Assembly (NCBI GenBank): GCA_023412495.1 | Contig: JAEYNP010000011.1 | Location: 1-42,465 of the forward strand | Reading direction: 5' to 3' | DNA from: Pseudomonadota bacterium | Lineage (GTDB): Bacteria; Desulfobacterota; Desulfobulbia; Desulfobulbales; Desulfocapsaceae | Length of the DNA stretch: 42,465 nt | In this document: positions 34,337 to 41,837 of the stretch, piece by piece | Layout of the letters: each line of letters opens with the position of its first letter | Numbering within the stretch: position 1 is the stretch's first letter | Position numbers and translations under genes: made by a program | The notes under the pieces: model-generated | Database searches by the model: none | What the model saw: only the letters and a program-made list of their open reading frames with translations | Told to the model about the DNA's origin: nothing

Positions 34337-34708
34337 TTACATCTCCGTCTTTTTCAGGAGATAGCTATTCTTGTGCCCCATGGAGGCATTGATGACAATG
34401 GTCAGGTCTTCCTTGTTTGCCGGCAGCGGAAAGGAGAACCGGCCCTCCCTGTCGGTTTTGCCTTCCAGTAGTTTTCGCCCGCCGCCATCCAGTACCTCGA
34501 TGGTCCCCTCCTCCACCATCTTGCCGTCGGGGAAGTAACTCTCGGTATGAACGGTCCCGGCTTCCACGTAGGCAAAGATATTGACCTTATGGGCCATGGC
34601 CGGGGTGGCGGCGACAAGCAGCATGACAAGCCACGCCCGCCCGGCCCGGTGCAGGCCCGGACGCATCGTCTTGCCGACCTGTCGAACGATACCTTGAAAG
34701 AGTGTCAT
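34337..34708 (-). CDS. N-terminal half of a split NikL: exported carboxypeptidase-regulatory-like domain
   Basis: 123 aa from ATG 34708 (GAGG upstream; 34666 is an alternative). Signal peptide ends AMA, so the mature protein would begin with His (HKVNIFAYVEAGTVHTESYFPDGK). The rest is a small beta-sandwich (TIEVLDGGGRKLLEGKTDREGRFSFPLPA) as in NikL N-terminal domains. The stop is followed after 1 nt by the ATG of the membrane half. Probably a periplasmic metal-handling partner of NikK and NikM. Confidence 0.72.
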   Translation of the reverse strand: MTLFQGIVRQVGKTMRPGLHRAGRAWLVMLLVAATPAMAHKVNIFAYVEAGTVHTESYFPDGKMVEEGTIEVLDGGGRKLLEGKTDREGRFSFPLPANKEDLTIVINASMGHKNSYLLKKTEM

Positions 34709-34727
34709 GCCCGCCTCGCCTGAAGAA

Positions 34728-35534
34728 TTATTGAGGATCAATGGCCTTTACCCAATAGACGGCGCCTATTTCAATGCCCTTTTCAACACCGTCTTTTTCC
34801 ATCTTCCAGGATGCCTCGCTGAGAGCGGCGAAGCCCCACCAGCCGGCCTTGGGCATCGCGTAGGAGAAGACCCCGTTGGCATCGGCCTTGACTACCTGGG
34901 TGATATAGGGGTCGCTCGGCGCCTTCAGCGGCACGGTATTTCCGGGCGAGGCATTCAGATACTCCACCTCCACTTCCGCATTCGGAGCGGGCTGGCCCTT
35001 GACCAAAACCTGACCGGTGAAGATGTTGCCGGTCCAGAACCCGTAGGGGCGGGTGAGCGGGATGATCTCGGTCTCGAGCCCGACCGGCTCGTCCCAGCCC
35101 TCCTCGAGGCCAAGCGCGTTCACGCAGACCTTGGTGTAATGGATGATGAAGACATCCTCGGCCGGTTCCCAGTAGGGAACGGGTTCGACATAGAAAATGT
35201 AATCGCCCGGCCGCTTGATCTGATAGTCGGCATGCCAGTAAGTGAAATCCTGCTGCTGGTCGGCGCTTCTGCCCTTTTTGGCGGCAAGCCCGGCAAGGAG
35301 ATCAATCTTTTCCCCGCCCAGCATGACGCCGAACTGCTTCGGCTTCTCCATCTCCATGAATTGCCCCTCCATGGGATGGATGAATTTAACCTCCACGCCC
35401 AGTTTCTTGGCGTCATCCTGGCTCACGATATCGTCGCTCGGCGTGATGGTTCCAAAGTGGGCATGGGCCGGATTTGCAGCTCCCAGCAGGCAGGTCGTGA
35501 CCGCCATGCAGACAAAACGATGTTGCGACGACAT
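34728..35534 (-). CDS. nikK: DUF4198/COG5266 periplasmic component of the nickel/cobalt importer
   Basis: 268 aa. Signal peptide ends AHA and the mature protein would start [12 protein letters not shown], placing a His at the N-terminus. The two beta-rich domains ([44 protein letters not shown]...[22 protein letters not shown]) match DUF4198, annotated as periplasmic Co2+ transport component (NikK). AAGGAGAAG precedes the ATG. First gene of the nikK-nikL-nikL-nikM-nikQ-nikO run; a promoter with a NikR-like box lies 55-110 nt upstream. Confidence 0.85.
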   Translation of the reverse strand: MSSQHRFVCMAVTTCLLGAANPAHAHFGTITPSDDIVSQDDAKKLGVEVKFIHPMEGQFMEMEKPKQFGVMLGGEKIDLLAGLAAKKGRSADQQQDFTYWHADYQIKRPGDYIFYVEPVPYWEPAEDVFIIHYTKVCVNALGLEEGWDEPVGLETEIIPLTRPYGFWTGNIFTGQVLVKGQPAPNAEVEVEYLNASPGNTVPLKAPSDPYITQVVKADANGVFSYAMPKAGWWGFAALSEASWKMEKDGVEKGIEIGAVYWVKAIDPQ

Positions 35535-35589
35535 GTTCTTCTCCTTTTCTTTGGAATTTCGAGTTAATCTACGGCAACAACCCGGTCAG

Positions 35590-35616
35590 GTGTGATGTTT
35601 TTACATTTCGTAACAC
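35590..35616. promoter_or_regulatory. NikR-like operator C upstream of nikK
   Basis: GTGTGAT-N13-GTAACAC. Right arm is an exact match to the reported deltaproteobacterial NikR half-site, left arm 5 of 7. The minus-strand TTGACA at 35647-35642 starts 31 nt upstream of the box. Confidence 0.6.
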
Positions 35617-35641
35617 GATAAATGCATGATATAACCTCCGG

Positions 35642-35647
35642 TGTCAA
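35642..35647 (-). promoter_or_regulatory. -35 element of the nik operon promoter
   Basis: TTGACA on the minus strand. The matching -10 is poor (CATTTA at 17 nt), as expected if an activator or strong repressor context shapes this promoter. Operator C covers the -10/+1 zone. Confidence 0.4.
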
Positions 35648-35745
35648 GGTTTTTCTCAGTGCGACAGATATGGCGAACGTCGAGGAGAACTTGCTGGAAT
35701 TTGCAGCAAACGATGAAGTGTCGAGTAACAGCGGACTATCCGGTA

Positions 35746-36639
35746 TCAATATGCTCGTTGCTTCTCGTCGGCGCTAGTATGGCGCTTCGCGCCTTTACGG
35801 CAAGAACCGCCAATGAGGCCGGCGCTGTCGGCCCGGCAGCGCATGCAATGGCGCATCTGCGGCAGGTAGGCCTCGGCCTGTTTCCGAAGGGTGAAGAGCT
35901 CTTCCGGGGATGGCGGAGCGATGTCGGCAAATATCGTACCCGCGACGGGAATGATAGGGATGAGATTGTGCAACCTGGCGCCGAGCGCGGAAACCGCGGC
36001 CGCAATGGCCTTGGTCTGCTCGACATTGATACCGGGAATGACAACGCTATTGACCTTGACCGTGATTCCGGAGCTTGCCAGGCGGCTTATCGCCGTCAGC
36101 TGGCGGTCAAGGAGCAGCGAAGCCGCGTCGGTGCCCTGGAGCCGTCGCCCCTGCCAGTCAATCCACCGGTAAATTTTCGCCCCCACCTGCGGGTCGATGG
36201 CATTGACGGTGATGGTGACGAAATCAACGCGCAGGCGAACCAGCTCGGCTATGTAATCGGACAGAACCAAACCGTTGCTGGAGAGGCAGAGATGCAAGCG
36301 TCGATGGCGGCGGCGGATTTCCGTCAGCGTGGTCAGTGTCCGCTCCGCATCGGCAAAGGCATCTCCGGGGCCGGCGATGCCGGCCACCGTGATCCATGGC
36401 ATGCGATACAGCATCTCCTCGAGATGATCCACGGCCTGAAGAGGGGTGAGGACGGTGCTGCTTACGCCGGGCCGGCTCTCATGGGGGCAGTCATGACGGC
36501 GGTTGCAGTAATTGCAGCGAATATTACATTCCGGCGCCACCGGCAAATGCAATCGCCCGAATTTCGAAGCGGCCCGAGGGTTGAAGCAGGGATGGGTGAC
36601 CATATTCGCGGCATGAGCGGTGGAAACGTTCGCCGTCAT
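35746..36639 (-). CDS. NifB-like radical SAM protein
   Basis: 297 aa. Very close to the NifB N-terminal half: HPCFNPRAASKFGRLHLPVAPECNIRCNYCNRRHDCPHESRPGV holds the CX3CX2C motif (CNIRCNYC) plus the extra His/Cys ligands, and the end MRHCMRCRADSAGLIG is the NifB second cysteine block. NifB converts Fe-S clusters into the carbide-centred NifB-co. No NifX-like domain and no nif structural genes are in the window. Its start overlaps the NapH-like gene (ATGA). It could build a metal-sulfur cofactor, perhaps for a partner elsewhere (inference). The alternative start at 36603 begins MVTHPCF. Confidence 0.82.
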   Translation of the reverse strand: MTANVSTAHAANMVTHPCFNPRAASKFGRLHLPVAPECNIRCNYCNRRHDCPHESRPGVSSTVLTPLQAVDHLEEMLYRMPWITVAGIAGPGDAFADAERTLTTLTEIRRRHRRLHLCLSSNGLVLSDYIAELVRLRVDFVTITVNAIDPQVGAKIYRWIDWQGRRLQGTDAASLLLDRQLTAISRLASSGITVKVNSVVIPGINVEQTKAIAAAVSALGARLHNLIPIIPVAGTIFADIAPPSPEELFTLRKQAEAYLPQMRHCMRCRADSAGLIGGSCRKGAKRHTSADEKQRAY

Positions 36640-37430
36640 TGCCGCTTCTTTCGTCCAAAGGTTATGGCGCCACGTTCGCAGACCCCATGGCAGTCACCGC
36701 ATTGCGTGCAATTTTGTTCATCCGGTCGCGTCCCCATCTCGCATACGGCGCGACATTGGTCGCAGTCATTGCATCGCTGCGTTTTGTAATAACGAAATAT
36801 CGACACAGGCTTGAGCAACTCCAGCACACCCCCGGCGGGACAGGCGAAACGACACCAAAAGTTGGCGAAAGCCAGACCCAGGGTAAGACAGGCAAGAACG
36901 AAGATAGTCCGCACCAACCAAACGTTCTCGGCGTGGGAAAAGGTCAATGACACCGACTGGAAAAACTCGCCGACACGGATGGGAACGTCGGCTCGCGGTT
37001 GACCGAAGACAAAATACCACCACAACGCTACGGCCAGGCCGAGATATTTGCCATAGGTGAGCCAGCGGTAAACGCCCTTTCCAGTGCGACCCTTCAACGG
37101 CGCCAAGGATCCGAGCAACTGGCTGACGAGCCCCCCGGGGCAAGCCCAGCCGCAGAAAACGCGGCCGACAAGCAGGGTCGCAAGCGGCACCAAAAGCCAG
37201 AATCCGTAAAATAATGAAAAGATACGTCCATGGCAGGTGATCACTGGACAGTTTTGACAACTGACATAGGGAACGATGAAAGGGCAGCGAAAAATACCGT
37301 AGAACGACCATTGGCCGAGAAGTGCGAGCATCAGGAGTTGGCTGAAACGGCGTCGAACCTTCAGACCGACTTCACTTTTTTCGCCCATTGATTTCTCGCC
37401 GGAGACGGCGGAAAGCTCAAGATCAGACAT
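36636..37430 (-). CDS. NapH-like membrane ferredoxin protein
   Basis: 264 aa. About five membrane helices with the NapH/RdxA-type paired motifs VFCGWACPGGL and FWCRFACPAGG, then a C-terminal domain with two 4Fe-4S motifs (CNDCDQCRAVCEMG and CTQCGDCHGVC). The motif CQNCPVITCHGR near residue 57 adds further Cys. Such proteins pass electrons from the quinone pool or periplasm to a partner. Overlaps the upstream gene by 8 nt and the NifB-like gene by 4 nt, so all three form one operon. Confidence 0.85.
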   Translation of the reverse strand: MSDLELSAVSGEKSMGEKSEVGLKVRRRFSQLLMLALLGQWSFYGIFRCPFIVPYVSCQNCPVITCHGRIFSLFYGFWLLVPLATLLVGRVFCGWACPGGLVSQLLGSLAPLKGRTGKGVYRWLTYGKYLGLAVALWWYFVFGQPRADVPIRVGEFFQSVSLTFSHAENVWLVRTIFVLACLTLGLAFANFWCRFACPAGGVLELLKPVSIFRYYKTQRCNDCDQCRAVCEMGTRPDEQNCTQCGDCHGVCERGAITFGRKKRQ

Positions 37431-38283
37431 CGGTCACCCCCAATTTTTTTGTCAGTTGTCGACCTTTGTCGGAAAGCGCCGGAATGAACCCGGCGTTTTC
37501 AAAATACGCCTGACCTTCGGCCGAGGTAATATAGTCGATGTAGTGTCTGGCGAGGATTTCGTCTTTTGCGTCCTTCATCACCCCGATGGTGAAGGTCAGA
37601 GGGCCGGGCGGGAAAAACTCCTCGGGAATCTCGAAAATCTCCGTCCTGTCACGGAATTCCGCCATCCTCGTGAGACGGCGCTCGACAATGGAGACATCGC
37701 CTCGACTGTCGACGATTTCGTCCATCACCCGCTGCACGCAACTGCCCGGCCTCAGGCAGTTCTTTGCTATCTCTTCGGCCAATCCCGCCTTCTTGAGCAG
37801 ATTCTGCACAGCCTGGCCGCCCGGCGGAGATGCGTCCGGCGCGAGAATCACCCGCACCCCGGGTTTTGTCATGTCGGCGAGTTGCCGAATACCGGCCGGA
37901 TTTCCTATGGGTGTAACCATGACATAGCTGGTGTAGCAAAGGGGCTGGAACGAGGACATCTTTCCGGCTTCCTTGAGCTTCTTCGCCAGGTCGAGCACCC
38001 GGCCGGCAAAGATCTCGGTGGTGGCGCTGCCGAGCAGGGATTTACCCAGGGCTGCTGCAAAAGCACCGGTATAACTGATCTTCACTCCGTTGGCCTTTTC
38101 GTAGGCGGCGTTAGCCGGCATAAAGGCCTCGGCCAGACCGCCGCAGGACCACACCTGCAGTGTTTTGCCGCTCAACATTGAATCCGCCCGCGCCGCCGAC
38201 GGCGGCAACAAAACACCGACGGCGCCTGCCATCGTCGCTTTTAAAAAAGACCGACGTTCCATACACGATTTTGTGTCATTCAT
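37423..38283 (-). CDS. Tat-exported extracellular solute-binding protein (ModA-like)
   Basis: 286 aa. Twin-arginine signal (ERRSFLKATMAGAVGVLLPPSAARA). The mature part resembles the type II binding proteins of the molybdate/sulfate group: LQVWSCGGLAEAFMPANAAYEKANGVKISYTGAFA and SPPGGQAVQNLLKKAGLAEEI, ending in TSAEGQAYFENAGFIP. GGGAGAA precedes the ATG. No ABC permease or ATPase follows; instead come NapH-like and NifB-like proteins, so it may deliver or sense an oxyanion or metal complex for cofactor building rather than feed a transporter (inference). Confidence 0.8.
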   Translation of the reverse strand: MNDTKSCMERRSFLKATMAGAVGVLLPPSAARADSMLSGKTLQVWSCGGLAEAFMPANAAYEKANGVKISYTGAFAAALGKSLLGSATTEIFAGRVLDLAKKLKEAGKMSSFQPLCYTSYVMVTPIGNPAGIRQLADMTKPGVRVILAPDASPPGGQAVQNLLKKAGLAEEIAKNCLRPGSCVQRVMDEIVDSRGDVSIVERRLTRMAEFRDRTEIFEIPEEFFPPGPLTFTIGVMKDAKDEILARHYIDYITSAEGQAYFENAGFIPALSDKGRQLTKKLGVTDV

Positions 38284-38519
38284 GCGTGGTTCTCCCCAAT
38301 TTTGACAAGCACTGTCATTACGGCCGATCCATATAACATGTTTAGTACTTAGAAATTCATTTCTTTGTTTTTAAGAATATTTCGAGATCCCCTCTGCTAT
38401 GGGAGGGGATAACAACCTTGGGTTGCGGGCGTCAGCCGCATTAATGTATGGAAGATTCGTTTAACACAGGAATTATAAGAAGTCTAATTGGTTACTCGGC
38501 GGATGTTGGCACCAATTAA

Positions 38520-38684
38520 TTGGAATTTCCGATAGCAAGAGTCAAGGCTCACCCAGCCGGCATCTCCCAAATCGATGCGGAACAGGCAAAACGTAAATAC
38601 TCGCAGCGAGACCTTTCTCATTTTCCGCCTATAGCGGATATTGATAAAAGATTTCTTGACAGCAAAGGAAATCCGGGTAAATAA
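38520..38684 (+). pseudogene. Possible 54-codon gene fragment
   Basis: Plus-strand frame preceded directly by a stop and beginning at TTG. It reads as a protein-like, charged sequence (ARVKAHPAGISQIDAEQ, KYSQRDLSHFPPIADIDKRF). No Shine-Dalgarno, family unknown. It overlaps the predicted receptor promoter, so it is more likely the tail of a lost gene than an active one. Confidence 0.25.
38656..38661 (+). promoter_or_regulatory. -35 element of the TonB-receptor operon
   Basis: Consensus TTGACA followed 17 nt later by AAATAA, a weak -10. Operator D begins 25 nt after the start of the -35. The leader to the receptor ATG would be about 380 nt. Confidence 0.4.
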
Positions 38685-38707
38685 CACGTCTGATGAAATC
38701 GTAATAC
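38681..38707. promoter_or_regulatory. NikR-like operator D upstream of the TonB receptor
   Basis: ATAACAC-N13-GTAATAC. Each arm differs from the box A/B half-sites by one or two bases; spacing identical. Confidence 0.5.
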
Positions 38708-38783
38708 TTCGTACTGAGAAATCGCCGCCTGAAAAAGCGGCTTTCGCATTGAGGAGATTGGAGAATCTCCCGAGGAGGGGTCA

Positions 38784-38838
38784 ATAAAAAAGGGGAAGAT
38801 GACATGCTCCGGCCAGAGTCATTCAATCATCTTCCCCC
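38784..38838 (-). terminator. Strong minus-strand intrinsic terminator with no gene upstream
   Basis: GGGGAAGATGA (38792-38802) / TCATCTTCCCC (38827-38837), 11-bp perfect stem, 24-nt loop, followed on the minus strand by TTTTTT. No minus-strand gene lies between here and the receptor gene, so it either ends an antisense or small RNA, blocks readthrough, or acts as a stem in the receptor leader on the plus strand. Confidence 0.55.
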
Positions 38839-39072
38839 GTCAGCCCCCTGTTAGAAGAGAGCTTACTCCTTCCATACCACCCGCACTATGAAGAGTCAAT
38901 ATCCGGCGAAACACCACCGGGTATTGCCTTTCTCCCGCGGTTTGTATCGACCGAAGCCGCTCGTCACGCAGGGATAATTCCCGCCGGACTCCGACTGAAA
39001 GCCAGGCGGCAGACCCGTTGCGCCGAAGGCCGTTCCGCGGGAACTCAATCATCACAAGGGAGGAATTGGAAG

Positions 39073-41037
39073 ATGCGATGGAAAGTTGTCGGCATGTCCT
39101 GGGCGCTGGCCGGTATTCTCGGACAGGGGCAGGCGTTTGCCGAAGAGGCGCAGACCCCGGTCGACCGGCTGGACGATGTTGTCGTAACCGGTACCCGGAC
39201 CCCTCACACACTCAAGGATGTGCCGGTCGAAACCATCCTGATCAACCGGCCGGAAATAGAGCGGTCGAACGCGCAGACGGTCACGGAAATCCTGAAAACC
39301 GTCCCTGGGATCAACACCTCGGGAGTGGACGATGTCTTCGGCAGCGGCTCGTCGAGGGTCAGGCTGCAGGGGTTGAGCTTCAATGACGGCTACGGCCTGA
39401 TCCTGATCGACGGCCAGCGGGTGCACGGCAGCGGCCAGAGCGGCGCCCACGGCGAGTATGCGGTGGGCCTCAACCAGATCCCGGTGGCGATGATCGAGAG
39501 GATCGAGGTGGTCAAAGGTCCCGGCTCGGTGCTCTACGGCAGCGATGCGATCGCCGGGGTGATCAACATCATCACCCGCAAGACGCCCGCGGAGACGATC
39601 GGCGGCGCCTCAGCCTCCTACGGCTGGTACGATGTCAAGGAGCAGGTGCTGAACGGCGCCACCAACAAGCCTTCGGATGACGGCCATAACCGCAACCTGT
39701 CCGAGTACTCGCTGTACTTCGGCGACCGCCCCCACGAGAAGGTCGGGTACCTTGCCAGTTATTCCTATGAAAGCGGGGAAAGCGTCGGCATCGACCCCAT
39801 CGATTCGGACCGTCATTTCCTGATGCTCAAAACCGATATCACGCCGACCGACGCAGTTGACGTCTGGCTGAAAGGAGAGGCCAGCGTTTTCGACCGCGAG
39901 GGAACAGGCCCGGCAACCGAGGACAGCTATCGGGTGGCAGGCGGGTCAACCTGGCGGTTTTCGAACAGCCAGGCTGTGGAAATCAAGGGCTATCACTATA
40001 TCGACGATTTCACCGCGTCGAGCATCAGCTCCAGCCGGTTCGGCCAAATCGGCTACGATCAGGCCGAGGGCCAGTATACTCTCTATCTCGGCAAGACACA
40101 GACGATCATCGTCGGCACCGAATTTCAGCGCCAGGAGATCGACTACAAGATAGACAACACGGCCGGCAACCTCAACACGAGGACCACCGTGGACGAGGAT
40201 GTCGACACCTGGAGCCTCTACGCCCAGGACGAGTTGACGCTTTTCGACGACCTGGTCGTCGTGCCCGGCGCGCGATATGACAATCATTCCACCTTCGGCG
40301 ACTCCTTCAATCCGAAGCTTGCCATGATGTATCGCCTGCAACCGTCGACCACCATCAGGGGCGCGGTGGGCAAGGCCTTCAAGTCGCCAACCATCCGCCA
40401 GCTCTATTATGATGTTCCATTCTTCCACAGCCCGTTCTGGGTGCAATCCAATCCCGATCTCGAACCGGAAGAGTCGATCGGCTATACGCTCGGCTTCGAA
40501 CAGTGGTTCTTAGACGACCGGCTGGTCGTCAGCCTCGGGTTGTTCCGCAACGATATCGATAATCTGGTCATCACGCAAACAACCGGGCAAACATTCAACG
40601 GCCAGCCGCTGCATATCTATCGAAACGTGAAGGAGGCCGTGACCCAGGGAGGCGACCTTACCGCCAGAATGCTGCTGAACGACTATTTCACCCTGGCCGC
40701 CGGCTACACCTACACCGACTCGGAAGACGAGGAAACCGGCCTGGAGCTGACCTATACGCCCCATCATCAGGTGCATCTTTCCCCAGCCTACGAATACAAA
40801 CCCCTGGGCCTCGGGGTCGCCTCGGTGGTGTCCTACGCTTCCCGTCAGTATTCCGATGCAGCCAACCTTTTCGAGGTTGACGACCATGTGGTGGTCGACG
40901 CCAATGTCTACAAACGGCTGGGCGAGCGGGGCAAGTTGAGCTTCCAGGCGGACAATATTTTCGATTCGGACAAGGGCGATGAAAGGAACTTCCGGACGGG
41001 AAGAACGTTCCTGGTCAAAATGGATATCTATCTATGA
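39073..41037 (+). CDS. TonB-dependent outer-membrane receptor, candidate nickel/cobalt (metallophore) receptor
   Basis: 654 aa. Signal peptide to AFA-EE (about 23); TonB box-like DDVVVTGTRT just after; plug domain (about 40-150, with ILIDGQRVHGSG and IERIEVVKGPGSVLYGSDAIAGVINIITRK); then a 22-strand-type barrel ending in FLVKMDIYL. AGGGAGG lies 9 nt upstream of the ATG. Size and plug resemble BtuB/FepA-like receptors. Its operon partners (DUF4198 and NikL-like proteins) and operator D suggest Ni or Co uptake rather than iron. Likely energised by the TonB/ExbBD/TtpC operon at 24-28 kb. Confidence 0.88.
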   Translation: MRWKVVGMSWALAGILGQGQAFAEEAQTPVDRLDDVVVTGTRTPHTLKDVPVETILINRPEIERSNAQTVTEILKTVPGINTSGVDDVFGSGSSRVRLQGLSFNDGYGLILIDGQRVHGSGQSGAHGEYAVGLNQIPVAMIERIEVVKGPGSVLYGSDAIAGVINIITRKTPAETIGGASASYGWYDVKEQVLNGATNKPSDDGHNRNLSEYSLYFGDRPHEKVGYLASYSYESGESVGIDPIDSDRHFLMLKTDITPTDAVDVWLKGEASVFDREGTGPATEDSYRVAGGSTWRFSNSQAVEIKGYHYIDDFTASSISSSRFGQIGYDQAEGQYTLYLGKTQTIIVGTEFQRQEIDYKIDNTAGNLNTRTTVDEDVDTWSLYAQDELTLFDDLVVVPGARYDNHSTFGDSFNPKLAMMYRLQPSTTIRGAVGKAFKSPTIRQLYYDVPFFHSPFWVQSNPDLEPEESIGYTLGFEQWFLDDRLVVSLGLFRNDIDNLVITQTTGQTFNGQPLHIYRNVKEAVTQGGDLTARMLLNDYFTLAAGYTYTDSEDEETGLELTYTPHHQVHLSPAYEYKPLGLGVASVVSYASRQYSDAANLFEVDDHVVVDANVYKRLGERGKLSFQADNIFDSDKGDERNFRTGRTFLVKMDIYL

Positions 41038-41054
41038 AAAAAAGGAGAAATGCC

Positions 41055-41837
41055 ATGTCAGCGATTTCAATTACGTACCGGTCAGTTTTCTTCGCCCTTC
41101 TTTTGATCTTCTGCACCGGCCTTCCGGCCCGGGCGCATTTCCCCTGGATCAACCTCGAGGACGGCTCGATCTCAGCAAACAAGAACGTGAAATGGACCAT
41201 CGGCTGGGGACACCGCTTTCCCGTAGCCGGCTTCATGAAGGCGGCCGATGTCGAGGAAATGCGGGTGGTCGGCCCCGACGGCGGAGCCTCGGCCAAGGCC
41301 GTCTCAACCTCGGATCTTGAATTCCAGTCAGAGGAAGGGCTGGCCCAACCCGGCGCCTACCTCGTCGCCGTCAAGCGCACGGCGAGTTTCTACACCAAAA
41401 CCACGGAAGGCAGCAAGCGGCAGTCGAAGGTCGGCCTGGAAAATGTGCTGAACTGCTCCCGCTCGAATTCCTTCATGAAGGCCGTGGCCAACGTCGAGAG
41501 CGACGGCGGCAAGGTGGACACCGTCGTGGGCCACGCCATGGAAATCGTCCCGCTGGCCAACCCGGCTTCGCTGCGGGTCGGCGACTACCTGCCGTTTCGC
41601 GTGCTTCTCAAAGGAAAACCCCACAGCACCGAATTCTCCGCGACTTACGGCGGGTTTTCTACGGAAAACGGCGTCTATGCCTATTCCGCCGCAACGGATA
41701 AGGAAGGTTTCGGCAAAGTCAGGATACTCAGCCAGGGGGCATGGCTGATCAAGGTCGATTTCAAGGAACCGTTCGCCGATCTCAAGGAATGCGACGAGGA
41801 ATCGTATCTCGCCACCCTGGCCTTCGAGGTCCCATGA
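41055..41837 (+). CDS. DUF4198-type periplasmic protein (NikK-like), receptor operon
   Basis: 260 aa. Start at 41055 is chosen for its AAAGGAG (41041-41047); an ATG at 41034 overlaps the receptor stop (ATGA). Signal peptide ends ARA and the mature protein would begin HFPWINLEDG, again an N-terminal His. Beta-rich, with the DUF4198-like GHAMEIVPLANPASLRVGDYLPFRVLLKGKP block. A paralogue in role of the nikK product at 34.7 kb; probably hands metal from the receptor to the inner-membrane importer. Confidence 0.8.
   Translation: MSAISITYRSVFFALLLIFCTGLPARAHFPWINLEDGSISANKNVKWTIGWGHRFPVAGFMKAADVEEMRVVGPDGGASAKAVSTSDLEFQSEEGLAQPGAYLVAVKRTASFYTKTTEGSKRQSKVGLENVLNCSRSNSFMKAVANVESDGGKVDTVVGHAMEIVPLANPASLRVGDYLPFRVLLKGKPHSTEFSATYGGFSTENGVYAYSAATDKEGFGKVRILSQGAWLIKVDFKEPFADLKECDEESYLATLAFEVP

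Larger units (their letters stand above)
38284..39072. other. Intergenic region, 789 bp, several hairpins and regulatory sites
   Basis: Between the divergent Tat-binding-protein and TonB-receptor genes. On the binding-protein side: hairpins ATCCCCTC/GAGGGGAT (about 38391-38412) and CAACC/GGTTG. On the receptor side: the TTGACA/box D promoter, hairpin GGAGATT-GGAG-AATCTCC, an orphan terminator-like stem, and about 230 nt of leader. I recognise no cobalamin, NiCo or Moco riboswitch core. Confidence 0.5.

Noticed and set aside
38484..38687. 67-codon minus-strand ORF
   Set aside because: Very basic and aromatic composition typical of a shadow frame; the opposite strand reads more like protein.
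38690..39072. Cobalamin or NiCo riboswitch before the TonB receptor
   Set aside because: No GCCACTG-type B12 box and no recognisable NiCo core; only generic hairpins are visible.
41034..41054. ATG at 41034 as start of the second DUF4198 gene
   Set aside because: It would add a basic stretch before the signal peptide; the later ATG has a good Shine-Dalgarno at proper spacing.
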